A stretch of DNA of 64,000 nucleotides from Charina bottae (lineage: Eukaryota > Chordata > Lepidosauria > Squamata > Charinaidae): positions 77,986,798 to 78,050,797 of the forward strand of contig JALMGJ010000004.1 of the NCBI GenBank assembly GCA_023362775.1, in the 5' to 3' direction. Of the stretch, positions 1 to 11,248 are shown piece after piece. The position numbers were made by a program, and so were the translations under genes. A model generated the notes under the pieces. It was given only the letters and a program-made list of their open reading frames with translations, did not search any database and was not told where the DNA came from. The first letter of the stretch is position 1; each line of letters opens with the position of its first letter.

Positions 1-345
1 AGACTATATAACTCCCACCACTTTAGTTGAGGCTGATGGGAGTTGAAGTGAGAGAAACTTGGACAATTTGGGAAAAGCTGCCACTGAAACTATTTGCCTT
101 ATTAAAAAACGTCCATTTAATTTTGTTATCCTGAACACTCAGCAGTGTAAAATTTTGTCTTCTCATCCCAAATCACATCTAGGGAAACAAATGCTATGAG
201 CATTACTGAGTTTTCAAAAACATAATAATTCTCATTTTGTATATTCCTATTTTCCAGTTATAGTGGACTGTGCAAGAAACGAAGAGAAGTGGCTTTTTGA
301 ATGGGCCATCCACCAACAGAAACAGAGCTGCCAGCACAATCCAAA

Positions 346-861
346 GTACCGTATTTTCTGGCGTATAAGACGACTGGGCGTATAAGACGACCCCCAACTT
401 TTCCAGTTAAAATATAGAGTTTGGGATATACGCCGGAAAATACGGTACTCGCCGTATAAGACCTCTCCTGGCCAAGTGCACCCGCTCGCCGGAACGCAGC
501 CCCCAGGGAAGAGCAGGAGGACGAGCGCGGGGCAGCGTACTGCATTGGGTCCCATCGCTCGAAGGAGAAACGCGGGGAGGGGGGAGCGAGCTCCGTTCCC
601 TCGGAGCAGCCTTGGGAAGGGAGGGGGCAAAACGCAGTGGCTCCACGACGGGCTCCAAAGTCGCCCACAACACTCAACGGGCGCCTTGCTTCACCTCGCC
701 TCGCCTCGCCTTCCCTTCCCCTCCCAGCCGCGCTTTCAATGGAGCGGGGCCCCAGAATTGGCCGCATTTCCTATCAGGCTTCCCTTTCCCCAACCGCTGC
801 TCTTGCTGCCGCTGCTTTTAGGCGAAGTGAAGCGAGGCGCCCGTTGAGTGTTGTGGGCGAC
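346..861. mobile_element. GC-rich compound inverted-repeat element (MITE-like, unassigned)
   Basis: A sharply GC- and CpG-rich block sits in AT-rich DNA. It contains two separate inverted repeats: a 22-bp pair at 346-367 and 427-448 (one mismatch; core CCGTATTTTC) and a 42-bp pair at 660-701 and 820-861 (about two mismatches). The GTATAAGACGAC motif recurs inside the first. This looks like nonautonomous DNA-transposon material, possibly two nested elements. I could not define a target-site duplication or a superfamily. Open frames across it have no recognisable protein and are treated as chance. Confidence 0.6.
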
Positions 862-2015
862 TTTTGTTTTGTTTTGACATTCTATCAAACCATTCTGTGC
901 AGGCTGAGGTTTGCCAGAACTAAAACCTGGAACATTTTGATTGTCCTATATTTTAGCCAAAACAAAATCCTGAAGTGTATTGTTGGATGAATAGGGCAAG
1001 GCTGATGTGTCTTGTGCCTCTTTTCTTCACTTGCTGGACCACCTGCTGATCTTCCTAGCACCTTCTTTTTCCCTATCTTCCCATGGTTGCCATCATCAAT
1101 ACTCTTAGTTTTAAGTATGGCATAACCAACTGGCTGGCCTTCCCAATCTTTGTCATGTTTCCCTTCCCTCACTTCAATTTAGACACTGCTGTGTATTTGG
1201 CTTCAAGCATGGTATATCCAACTGGACTCCTTGCTTCTCCCTCAATCTTTTAGATACCATTCTTTCCTTAAGCCCCTTTTCTTCCTCTCCTTAGCTGCCA
1301 CTGCATCATTGCAGATGTCCTTGACTTTTTCTATCCTCCTCCCAAAACACTTCTGTCATGTACGATTCATGAAATTTTGTATGTACAGAATGTTTTGCAT
1401 GTTCCTATTTTCTTCCTGAGTCATGGAAAGGTTCACACCACAACCTGGGATGAATTTGTATCCTTTCTTTCCCCTCCTCCTCCTCCTGCCAGTTTTTGCT
1501 CCTGGGGAAATTTAAAAAACAATAGATTACTTTATTGGTCAGTTGTGGGTCTTTAGAGATTGTGTTATTAGAGGTGCCCATTATACCATACACACACAAA
1601 CACACCTATTTTTAGAGCAGTATACTGTACGTTTTGGCCAGTGTTTGTGTTAGTTTGATACCTATTCCCTCAATGTCAAAAGACTTAAAACGTGTCCCAG
1701 TTATGCAACTAAGGGCAGCCTTGAGCCACGTATATCTAAAATGCTGAGAGATGAGTTGAGTTCCCAGTTGAATTGATAGGACCAACACAGAAGTGTAACA
1801 TTCCATTAGCACAAGAGGGGGCAAAGGTTGAGGCTTGTGGCTGGCCATGGTAAAGAAATTGAGAGCTAAGAAAGTGAAACCCAATCTAATATCAACTTTG
1901 CCACCCCAAAAGCTCTAATAGGCAAAACGTTTAAAGAGGTGATAAATCTCATTGAGTCATCGGGGTGGAAGGATTTCTCTATTTTAAAATCAGAAATGCT
2001 TCAGCACAACCTAAT
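862..2015. other. Unassigned AT-rich DNA
   Basis: No gene, RNA or clear repeat is seen apart from short pyrimidine runs. The open frames here are short and lack recognisable domains. Confidence 0.5.
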
Positions 2016-2017
2016 TC

Positions 2018-2505
2018 AAATCCAGGTTACCTGAGGGACCGTCTCATCCCCATAACGTTGAACCGTCCCACTCGGTCATTCAGAGAGGGCATGCTGCGGA
2101 TCCCGTCCGTAAAGGAATGTAACCTGACGGGGTCTAGGAGGCGTGCCTTCTCGGTAGTGGCGCCCACCCTTTGGAATATGCTACCCCCGGAGGTGAGGCA
2201 GGCCTCATCGCTCCCGGCCTTCAGAAAGAACTTAAAGACCTGGTTCTGCCGCCTTGCATGGGGGGGGGGGGAATAGTTCCTCTTGGAGATGGCTGGTGCC
2301 ATAGGGCCCTTTTAAACATCTAAACATCAAACCATCACATCTTGGATTTTATATTTAATTTTATTATATGAGAGTATTTTATTATGCTGTTTTAACTGTT
2401 AAATTTTAATTGTTGTATCCTGTAAACCGCCCAGAGTTCCCTTGTGGGGAGATGGAGCGGTATACAAATTGAAGCATAAATAAATAAATAAATAAATAAA
2501 TTCAT
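2018..2505 (+). mobile_element. CR1/L2-type LINE, 5'-truncated 3' end
   Basis: The plus strand encodes the C-terminal end of a LINE ORF2, with the motifs YLRDRLIP, RRAFSVVAPTLWN, LP.F.K.LKTW, followed by a 3' UTR with the CCGCCCAGAG...TTGTGGGGAGATG block and an (AAAT)n tail at about 2478-2502. The same 3' end recurs many times in this window on both strands. The frame runs to a stop just after the G-run near 2263-2271. The copy is 5'-truncated at about 2018 and is non-functional. Assignment to L2 rather than CR1 is from memory of the C-terminal motif and would need a repeat-library match. Confidence 0.85.
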
Positions 2506-4500
2506 TTGCTTTTACCCAGATTCCTCCAGATGCTTTAAAATTTGCAGATTTACTTTGATGGGGTGTTTAAGTTTCATCAAATAGAATCACCTATTCAAAG
2601 CATGTACAGGCCTAATCACATTTAGTATCGCTGCTGAATTACTTCTTATCCTGTCATCTTTTTGGATTTCTATACGGCTGCAGCCATATTGGGATAGTAT
2701 TGTGGGAACTGAAAGTACATGAGCCTTCAGCTATATATTACAGAAACCACTGTTGTTGAACTGATCTGTAAATCAAAATAAGCTAGAAGAGACAAATCAT
2801 ATCAGATAAGTCTGTACCAAGAGCTGAGTCTTTGGTTTGTCTTTCTAGTGATCACTGTTAGATGATTTTAAGAGGAATGGCTGTGGCAATTTATTGCAGC
2901 AAAAGTGAGAAAGGGTAGTGTACTGCTTAAAGACTAACATAAGGGGCAAGCTATCACAGGCTAGAATCATTTTTGTGAAATAAAGAAGTATCTAATATTG
3001 GGCAATATACAGTAAATGTACAATAAACGGTTGGAAACAGTTAAGTCAAAAGAAAACAAAGTGCAAAAAAGTACTGTTATAATGATATTTGATTAAGAAT
3101 TGTGTTTATTCACAAAGCAATATCAATAGCACTTTAAAAAGTAATTGTTTCCATAGTTTTTCCTTCCCAAGAAGTCTCTGATTCCCTATTCTGCAATGAT
3201 TTATTTATACACACACAGTATTGTACAATATCTTATTTACCCAGCTTCATGTTACCTGAATGAACAAGCTTATCTAAATGCATTTTTTTCAACTGCTCTA
3301 TCTGCACTAGAAATCGAAATTGATTTTTGTGAAAACCAATTATTGTGGTAGCATGATAGTATGATTGCTACTAACTATGATATTGTATGAGCAAGTGGCA
3401 TTGTTGGTGCGATTAGTTAAGGTTCAGGCTAATATCGACCATCTTTTTTCAACAATAAATATAACTATCCTGGACAGAGGTGTCTCTTCAGCATTTTCTT
3501 TGACAACTGGATGACACAGTCAGCCTGAAATTAAAGTCTCCAAACCCTAACAATTAGGATTTATAGTCACAACTTCAATTAATCTCCATCTACAACCTGC
3601 ACTCTTCATCGTTTTAGATTAGAGAGGGGAAATGTCAATCTTATGGAAATAATTAAAGAAAGGGGAGAATTTGGATTCTTACATTAAATTGAATCATACT
3701 GCTCCATGACTAAATAAATATTAATAACAAAGGAAAAACTGTTGCTTAGATGAAAATGATTTATCGCCATTTGTTTTCAACCCAGGAAAAGGTGTGACCA
3801 CACCTGATTTATATTTTCATAAAATCTTACAGCCAACTTGATGTTTTCATTTTATAATGGTTCCCTTGTCAGTAAATTAGGGCTACTATATATGGACCAC
3901 AAGAATCTGGATAGCCATTAGATAGCAGCAAAAATATATAAAAACATTGAAACTTTATTTTAAAAACTAGTTTGAGAATGAGTGTATATGTTATTGACTT
4001 AGGTCCACTAAATCAAACAGTAAGGAGGTTAACTAAATGATGTCATAATAAACATGATCAAAATTTCAGCAGACATTTTCTCTACTGCATACAAAGTCTT
4101 TTGCATCCAGGTTTTGCTGATAACAAAGTAATTACACTTCGATTAACAGATGAGTAACAAATCCTTTAAACAGTTAATTATTAAACTGATTTTTTTGAAA
4201 AGTCAAATGAAATTCATTTAACCTTTTCCCAGACATTTTCCTGATATTTGATATAAACTTCAAGCCTTCTCAGATCAATTTCGGGATTCACTGCAGGTGC
4301 CCATCCTGGCCTCTTTGTTCAGTTTTCCACTATTTCTTCTTTCTGAAGGAGAAAGTTAGTTTCAGTACTGTTTCTGAAGTTGCAACTCTCCACTCTTCAC
4401 TTTATTTCCACTTACACATGTTTCTCACACTTCCAGTCTTTTAATACTCTCTTACAGGAGAGTATTAAGTAAACAAACACTTTTTCAGCTAGCTTCTGCT
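2506..4500. other. Unassigned AT-rich DNA
   Basis: AT-rich sequence without a recognisable gene, RNA or clear repeat. Conservation with other reptiles cannot be judged here. Confidence 0.5.
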
Positions 4501-4504
4501 TGAG

Positions 4505-5075
4505 GAGCAGGTGGCAGCTGTGGCTAGGAGGGCCTTTACACAACTCAGTCTAGTGCACTAGATACAACCATTCCTGAATCAGTGAGTCATTCTCATAGTC
4601 ACTTATACCTTGGACTCCTCATGGTTGGACTACTGAACATACTTTGCACAAGGCTGCCCTTGAAGTCCATCCAGAACCTACAATTGGTCCAGAATAGTTA
4701 TGAGTGTGGCTTGTTATACAAAAATGGCACTGCTTGTCCAATAAGATTCAAAAGGGAGTGTTCCTGCAAGTCCCTCCTAGGCTGTGAGAGTTTCATCATC
4801 ATGGGCCACAGGGACAGGCCTTCTCCATTGCTGCCCCCCTTCTTTGGAAGTGCATCCACCTTGAGTTTAAACTGGCACCAATCCAGTTGAGTTTATGTAA
4901 GCTATTAAGATCCCTCCTATAATAACATTTTTCATTTGGTATAAATTTGGATTGCGGCTAGTTTGTGCAGTAGGAGATAACTGTTGTTCTTTTTTATTTG
5001 TTTATTGTTTTAATCTTTTTACTGTAACTGGGAATGTAAGCCACTTAGAGTTGGTTCATAATTAAAGCAGCCTAT
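4505..5075 (+). mobile_element. Old CR1/L2-type LINE fragment
   Basis: Decayed plus-strand LINE sequence matches the segment downstream of the RT core: a Q-A-A-V-A-R-R-A-F-like stretch near 4510, then motifs resembling LPLKSIQNLQLVQN near 4650-4695. A decayed 3' UTR with a AAGCCACTTAGAG-like block lies near 5038. Many indels and stops are present, so it is older than the copies at 2018 and 33633. Confidence 0.65.
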
Positions 5076-5144
5076 TCATGATTCATGTTTTTTATCATGC
5101 TATTAGGCTCACACAGTAAGCTTGAGTCAGTAGCTGTGTATCAG

Positions 5145-5235
5145 CCTAACCAATAGTTGTGAGGATAAAATGGAGAGCCATGTGTCCTGCATTTTACTTA
5201 TTAAAGGAAAGGCAGAAAACAAATGAATAAATATG
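5145..5235 (+). mobile_element. SINE 3' end (MIR/CORE-like), fragment
   Basis: The block TTGTGAGGATAAAATGGAGA, then GGAAAGGCAGAAAACAAATG and an AATAAATA tail, is the usual 3' arrangement of a reptile tRNA-derived SINE. The tRNA head is not recognisable, so this is a truncated or decayed copy. Confidence 0.5.
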
Positions 5236-5239
5236 TCTT

Positions 5240-8200
5240 TACACATTCGAAAATTATTTCTGATCTAGCCTGAGGTTGCTGATTTGCTTTAAAAGTTGTT
5301 TCTACTTGCTCTCTACCTGGTATTATAAATACATGGCATACTATGCTGGCTGGGATTCAAGAAGTCTAACATGTTGGTACAGCATCAGGTTGAGGAAAAG
5401 CTGCAATATGTCATTTGTGTGCAATGTCTTACCAAGTGAATCAAGTAAGTTTCACAGTGCCATTAGAAACCTTTCAATTCAAGCGATGTCCTGAAAAATC
5501 ACTAGATTCACATAATTCAATGATGCTTTCAAATAGGTTAGTACCACATTCTAGCATAATTTTTTGGCTACCATATGCTAGCAACAGCAACTAAAAACAC
5601 CTGGAAAATAAATTACCAATCAAAAAGACACATGATCAGAGAATTGATATGGAATAATATTGGACTTCTACAAAGGTCTCGTTTCAGAGTCTTGCTTAGA
5701 TATAAAGCATATCAGTAGCTTTGTGGAAGATGCAGTAGCTCCCATATCACACATCTTAAACACAGTGAGCTACAGTAGCTTGCTGAATAAGCCTCAACTG
5801 GCTGAACTTACAAATCACATCAAGCTATATACCGTGCCTTTCAAATCACAGTGCTTGAAGCCACTGTGCAAATGACAAACAAAATGTTATGGCTTAACAT
5901 GATGTGTGAGCCAACTAGCCTTTCCATCTCACTTCATTGGGCTTCTGTGAGATAAAATAAGATAGATGGTGAACACATGATAGATCAGAATCTAAATGTC
6001 ACAGAACTCTTGAAGACGATTAAACTTAGGATAGAATCCAGATGCCCTCTTGTAGGGAGTGTTGTCCCTCAAAACAAATATTTTCATCCTCAGTACAATC
6101 AAAGCGTGTAGCTCCCAAGGCGTCAAAATGAGAGATGAGAGAAATGGAGAAGTAGAACTGGCCTCATAAAAATATTCCCTGTTCCATCTATAACTTCTCA
6201 CTTGGAACCTTGCAGAGCCCTGAGCAGACATTTAAAAAATGGTTTAGGAGCTGAGAGTCTTGTGCATCTTCCACACCATATTTCATGTATAAGCATGAAA
6301 AGTTTGGGAACCATTGCAATAAGTATACCACCATGCGTAATGCTGCCTACAGGAGATGAATAATTTTATTTCCTCGAAATACTAGCAAGGAATAAGTGTT
6401 TGTGAGGAGATAATGTGAATTAATTAATCCTAACGCTCTATATATTTTCAGCAGTTTTCTAAATAATGTCTCCCCACCTTAAAAAAGTTTAAATCAACTT
6501 AATAATGCATTTATTCATTCCTTTGGTTACTTGATTATTTCTGCGATACTGCAATTATGTAATGACCATTTTCATTTAATGCTGGTACTAGAAATATCAA
6601 GTCAGGGCTGATTTGTGAAATCAACAAATATGTGTATGTGAAAGAGATGTTTGTAAAATCTACAATTGGAGAACACTCCTGTTCCTGCTGTTTTCCCACT
6701 CAAATTTCACTTATTGAAAAAAGAGGGGTTTTTTTTCTTTTTCTTTTAAATAATAACAGCAACAAACAGTGTTTACTTATAAGTATCTGAACACCAGTAA
6801 AATCAAGATGCCAGATATTGTAACCAATATTTCTGGTAACTGCCAACTCCCAGACTGCTATTAGTATATTAGATAATTAATAAATTAGTAAAGTAGCATT
6901 CTCAGTAGTAAATATCTACATTTTAACCAAGATTAGAATGTGAAGACTATTTCGTACATCTTTCCTTGCTTACAGCTGCAGACAGAATGGTAGATGACTT
7001 GCCAGCCTAGTGCAAATGCTGGATTGGTCATTTAGATAAAATAGATAAAATATTAAATACAAACAGTTACAAATAAATCCTTACAAATTTAAAGATACTG
7101 GGACTAGGGCTCAGCCAGCCAAGCTTCATGGACAGAACTAGCAATATGTCTTAGGTGTCCATGGGACAGCGTGGGGGGGCGGGATGATGAAACATGCATT
7201 TTTAACATCATGATTCAAACCCCAAGACTTTCATACATCAAGATGCATGGACAAAAGGCCAGGAGTTGCACTGGGATGTCACAATGCATATTTCATCATT
7301 TTTTCATCATCCCAGCTACTGTAGTAGTGGACCCCTATAAATGTGGGCCCACTTCTTGTTCTCTGCATAGATCCCCTTTATGCAAAAGGGACTTGGCCAT
7401 GCAAATAAAGCTGCTATTAAAGGCTATACAAGGAGAGTGATTAAAAAATTCGAACTTTATCAAATGGGGGCTAATCTTTTTTTAGGTCAAATACTTTACT
7501 TTGTTGAACTATCAATAGTTAGTGCAGAAAAGATGTCAGGAGTGGCTAGATATATCCTTCTTGGATGAGGGAGGAGAAGAAATGGGTGAATCTATCACCT
7601 TGGTTGTTGAGGAGCAACAGTAAAAGTCTTTGTAGAAGTAGGATGCAGCCTTCACATCTAAATTCCAGGGCCATAGGGCTTATAGTCTGCAATATGAGCC
7701 AGTCAACCCAGTCAACCCCAACCCAGTCAATAATGGACCATAAAAGTCTAGAGTATTAAAAGAAGAGCACTTGAATATTTGGGAAAGAACTGAGACTAAC
7801 CTGAAGATTACCTTTGTAATCTAGACCAACTAGCATCAACCATGCTTGCATGGAACAAAGAGAATCTGGGGGGGTTAAGTCCCCAACTGTGTCACTCAAT
7901 GTGTCAAGCTAAGTCCTCACCTATGTCACTCGACCTGTGGCAGGACAATGAAGCAATTTTTATGTGGCATGTTTTTATATTGAGCTCTGGCTGTTCTTGA
8001 GAATCCCTGTTTGCCTTGATAATTCTATTTGCTGATAAAGACTATTTGAATATGAACTAGGACAGTAGTTGATTGCACTGTACAGTATGCTTCTTAACAT
8101 ATGTGCTGTTGATATAGAGTACATCAAGCTGAATGGGCCAGGAGAAAGAGGGGGAAAAAACTGTGTCCAGGACGAAAAATGCTTTTTTTAAAATCCCATC

Positions 8201-8935
8201 TATTATTCCTTTCAAAACATTATAGCTGATAAAATGTCACTTATTTCAGCAGCAACCCACTCTAGTAAATGGCACATTGAGGAAGGGGCTCTGGGAAAAG
8301 GAAACAGTGTGGGGAACCACATGTACCCCATGGGCTGCAAGTTACCCAATCCTGACCCAATGCTTATACCTACCCTATATGCCCTGGTATAACAGTATTT
8401 GCTATGGCAGGACAAAGCCAACTTCATTGTTAAAATATTTTGTTCTGACTGCATAGGAAGATTTAATAATTCTGTCCTCATTCATTTGTACTACCAAACT
8501 GAAAATGTAATCTCTCTGCTTAAATGAAATTAGCTTTCTTCTTTTTTCCTGTAATGTTCATTTATACATGCTTTTCATGCTTGTACTCTCCTTTGAGCAA
8601 TTTAATTGCTTTCACCTTTTGAACTTTTGACTTGTCCTGTTAACTTTGAAATATGCATGACCTCCCTGCAGAATTTTGAATTTTCTGGTAGAAACAATAA
8701 AACCTTGACTTGTATATCAGATTTTGGGGAGATTTTCTTTTTGCTTTTTTTCCCCTTTTCTTTACTGGCAAAGAAAGTTTTTTCTCTCTCAAATGTGACA
8801 AAGGACCAAAAATAAGAATGTATGAATCAAACCTGAATTTCCAGTATCTTTATTAAAAGAATAGTCCACAAACAGAGCATGAATTGATCCAATACCCCTT
8901 TATTCATTAAATTTAACTATTGTGATATCTTTTAA
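5240..8935. other. Unassigned AT-rich DNA
   Basis: No gene or RNA recognised. Minor features are a T-run near 6728 and an imperfect two-copy repeat (TAAGTCC..AC.TGTGTCACTC) near 7876-7940. The longest frames (up to 89 codons) have no recognisable domain. Confidence 0.5.
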
Positions 8936-8939
8936 CAAG

Positions 8940-9390
8940 CAGTTATTTATTTATTTTTCTATCTAAGTATTTATTTATTATTTAAATTTATATGACTGCC
9001 CATCTCCCCCAACGGGGGACTCTGGGCGGCTTACAATAAAAATAAGATTAAAATACAAAATAAATACAATATGACATAAAAAATATAAATATAAAATCCA
9101 ATCTGACGAATTAATCTCAAACAATAGGGAGGGTATTATGATACTAACCTCCCCCAGGAGGAGCTATTACCTTTTCCTTCCCACGCTAGGCGGCAGAACC
9201 AGGTTTTCAGATTTTTCCGGAAGGCCGGGAGGGAGGAAATCTGCCTCAACTCTGAGGGCAAGATATTCCAAAGGGTGAGCGCCGTTGCAGAGAAGGCCCT
9301 CCTCCTGGACCCCGTTAGATGGAATTCTTTTATTGATGGGGTGCGTAGCAAGCCCTCTCTGCATGATCGGGTGGGGCGGGTCAATGTTAT
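8940..9390 (-). mobile_element. CR1/L2-type LINE, 5'-truncated 3' end
   Basis: Reading on the minus strand, the C-terminal ORF2 motifs RPTRSCREG, SRRRAFSATALTLWN and LPAFRKNLKTWFC are followed by the shared 3' UTR (CCCAACGGGGGACTCTGGGCGG on the plus strand) and an AT-rich (TTTA)n tail at its plus-strand left edge. The match stops abruptly at about 9390, where an older LINE copy resumes, so this copy probably inserted into that one. Confidence 0.85.
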
Positions 9391-9725
9391 GGGTGAACAA
9401 GCAGGTCTTTAACAATTTGCAGAAAATCAAAAGGGTGGGAGCAGTACAGATCTCCGAGAGAATATTCCACAAGACAGGAACCATCACTGAGTCATACTGC
9501 CTGTATATGCAAGGAGATACTGCTCAATTGATGGGTTCTGGAGCATTCACACTCTAGCTAACTTCATTGGACAGGTGGAAACATATGGAGATAGGCAATC
9601 CCTTAAGTAGCTGGGCCCTATGCCATGAAAGGCTTTATAGGTGATAACTAGCACCTTGAATTGCTAGTTTGCAATGCAGCTTGCAAAACAGTGGGGACAT
9701 ACCCAACACTGCCCACACTGGACCA
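9391..9725 (-). mobile_element. Older CR1/L2-type LINE fragment
   Basis: Minus-strand sequence resembles the LINE segment around the YKALHG and GPSYLRD motifs, with a VLWNILSEI-like motif further on. It has diverged from the adjacent younger copy and lacks its own tail. Bases 9510-9594 of this fragment were copied into the tandem repeat at 9921-10265. Confidence 0.65.
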
Positions 9726-9920
9726 GCTATAGCTTCTGAGTGGTCTTCAAAGGCTAATTAACTCTTGATTGAGAAGGAACTATGTGTTACCATCAACACC
9801 ATAGATCATGAATTATGATATATGAAAAAATTATATAGCTGATTAATTGGAGAGGTGCTAGCTCAGACAAAGACTTCCAAATCATTTTGAAGCATGGACA
9901 GCAATAAAAAACAGCAGTGT

Positions 9921-10265
9921 ATTATGAGGTAGGTTCCAATGTATTTTCTTTCAAAGGAAAATGGCCCTACAAGGAGATACTGCTCAATTGATGGGTTCTG
10001 GAGCATTCACACTCTAGCTAACTTCATTGGACAGGTGGAAACATATGGAGATAGTGTATTATGAGTGTATTATGAGGTAGGTTCCAATGTATTTTCTTTC
10101 AAAGGAAAATGGCCCTACAAGGAGATAATGCTCAATTGATGGGTTCTGGAGCATTCACACTCTAGCTAACTTCATTGGACAGGTGGAAACATATGGAGAT
10201 AGTGTATTATGAGTGTATTATGAGGTAGGTTCCAATGTATTTTCTTTCAAAGGAAAATGGCCCTA
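9921..10265. repeat. 148-bp composite tandem repeat, about 2.3 copies
   Basis: Units start at 9921, 10069 and 10217 (period 148 bp); the third is cut after 49 bp. Copies one and two are nearly identical, with one visible difference (GATACTGC versus GATAATGC near 10127). Each full unit joins a unique 60-bp segment to an 85-bp segment that duplicates 9510-9594 in the LINE fragment upstream. Confidence 0.95.
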
Positions 10266-10287
10266 CTTTTCCTGTACTGACATGATA

Positions 10288-11075
10288 CAGTGGATTTAAA
10301 AAGTCTACACACCCCTGTTAAAATGCCAGGTTTTTGAGATGTAAAAAAATCAGACCAAGATAAATCACTTCAGAATTTTTTCCACCTTTAATATAACATA
10401 CAAGCTGTACAATTCAATTGAAAAACAAACTGAAATCTTTTAGGGCGAAAAAATAAAAATAAAAAAACTAGAATAACATGGTTGCATAAGTGTGCACACC
10501 CTTAAACTAATACTTTGTTGAAGCACGTTTTGATTTTATGACAGCATTCAGTCTTTTGGGGTAGGAGTCTATCAGCATGGCACATCTTGCCTTGGGAATC
10601 TTTGCCCACTCTTCCTTGCAAAAGCGCTCCAAATCTGTCAGATTGCGAGGGCATCTCCTGCGCACAGCCCTCTTCAGGTCACCCCACAGATTTTCAATTG
10701 GATTCAGGTCTGGGCTCTGGCTGGGCCATTCCAAAACTTTGATCTCCTTCTGGTGAAGCCATTCTTTTGTTGATTTGGAGGTATGCTTTGGGTCGTTGTT
10801 GTGTTGAAAGATGAAATTCCTCTTCATCTTCAGCATTTTAGCAGAGGCCTGAAGGTTTTGTGCCAAAATTGACTGATATTTGGAACTGTTCATAATTCCC
10901 TCCACCTTGACTAATGCCCCAGTTCCAGCTGAAGAAAAGCAGCCCCAACGTATAATGCTGCCACCACCATACTTCACTGTCGGTATGGTGCACTTTTGGG
11001 GATGCACAGTGTTGTTTTTGCGCCAAACATACTGTTTGGAATTATGGCCAAAAGGTTCAAAGAAAAACATCAAGG
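10288..11075 (-). mobile_element. Tc1-like transposon, 3' portion
   Basis: The plus-strand left edge is TA (10286-10287) followed by a Tc1-type terminal repeat beginning CAGTGGATTTAAAAAGTC. Inside is the 3' UTR and then the transposase C-terminus on the minus strand. The other terminus is missing: the element ends at about 11070-11080, where a second Tc1 fragment begins in the opposite direction. TA is the expected Tc1/mariner target. Confidence 0.9.
10507..11073 (-). pseudogene. Tc1 transposase, C-terminal DDE domain, catalytic Asp lost
   Basis: The 188-codon open frame covers the catalytic half of a Tc1/mariner transposase, which cuts and rejoins the element at TA sites. Visible motifs are [25 protein letters not shown], then the second catalytic block and [19 protein letters not shown] with the final Glu. 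In Tc1 proteins the second block reads HDND-PKH with the first Asp catalytic; here it reads QHNNDPKH, so that Asp is Asn. Spacing to the Glu still fits DD34E. The N-terminal DNA-binding half and first catalytic Asp are absent. It ends in a natural stop after STKY. It cannot be active; the family is clear. Confidence 0.92.
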
Positions 11076-11248
11076 TCTGGCTGCATTTTGCAAAAACTTA
11101 CACCAAGTCTGACAAAAGCATGCGGGAAAATGTGTTATGGTCTAATGAGACCAAGGTTTAACTTTTTGGCCATAATTCCAAACAGTATGTTTGGCACAAA
11201 AACAACACTGTGCATCACCAAAAGTGTACCATACCCACAGTGAAGCAT
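11076..11248 (+). pseudogene. Second Tc1 transposase fragment, head-to-head with the first
   Basis: The plus strand encodes the middle of the same transposase family: an ENVLWSNETKV block, a stop, then [21 protein letters not shown]. The catalytic SDET of Tc1 proteins is SNET here, so the first catalytic Asp is lost. The FGHNSK region is thereby present in both orientations, giving inverted arms near 10988-11058 and 11166-11235. The fragment breaks off at about 11248 into gypsy sequence. Confidence 0.85.

Noticed and set aside
476..990. Open frames of up to 169 codons across the GC-rich block on both strands
   Set aside because: They overlap in many frames, lie inside an inverted-repeat element and show no domain; high GC content removes stops by chance.
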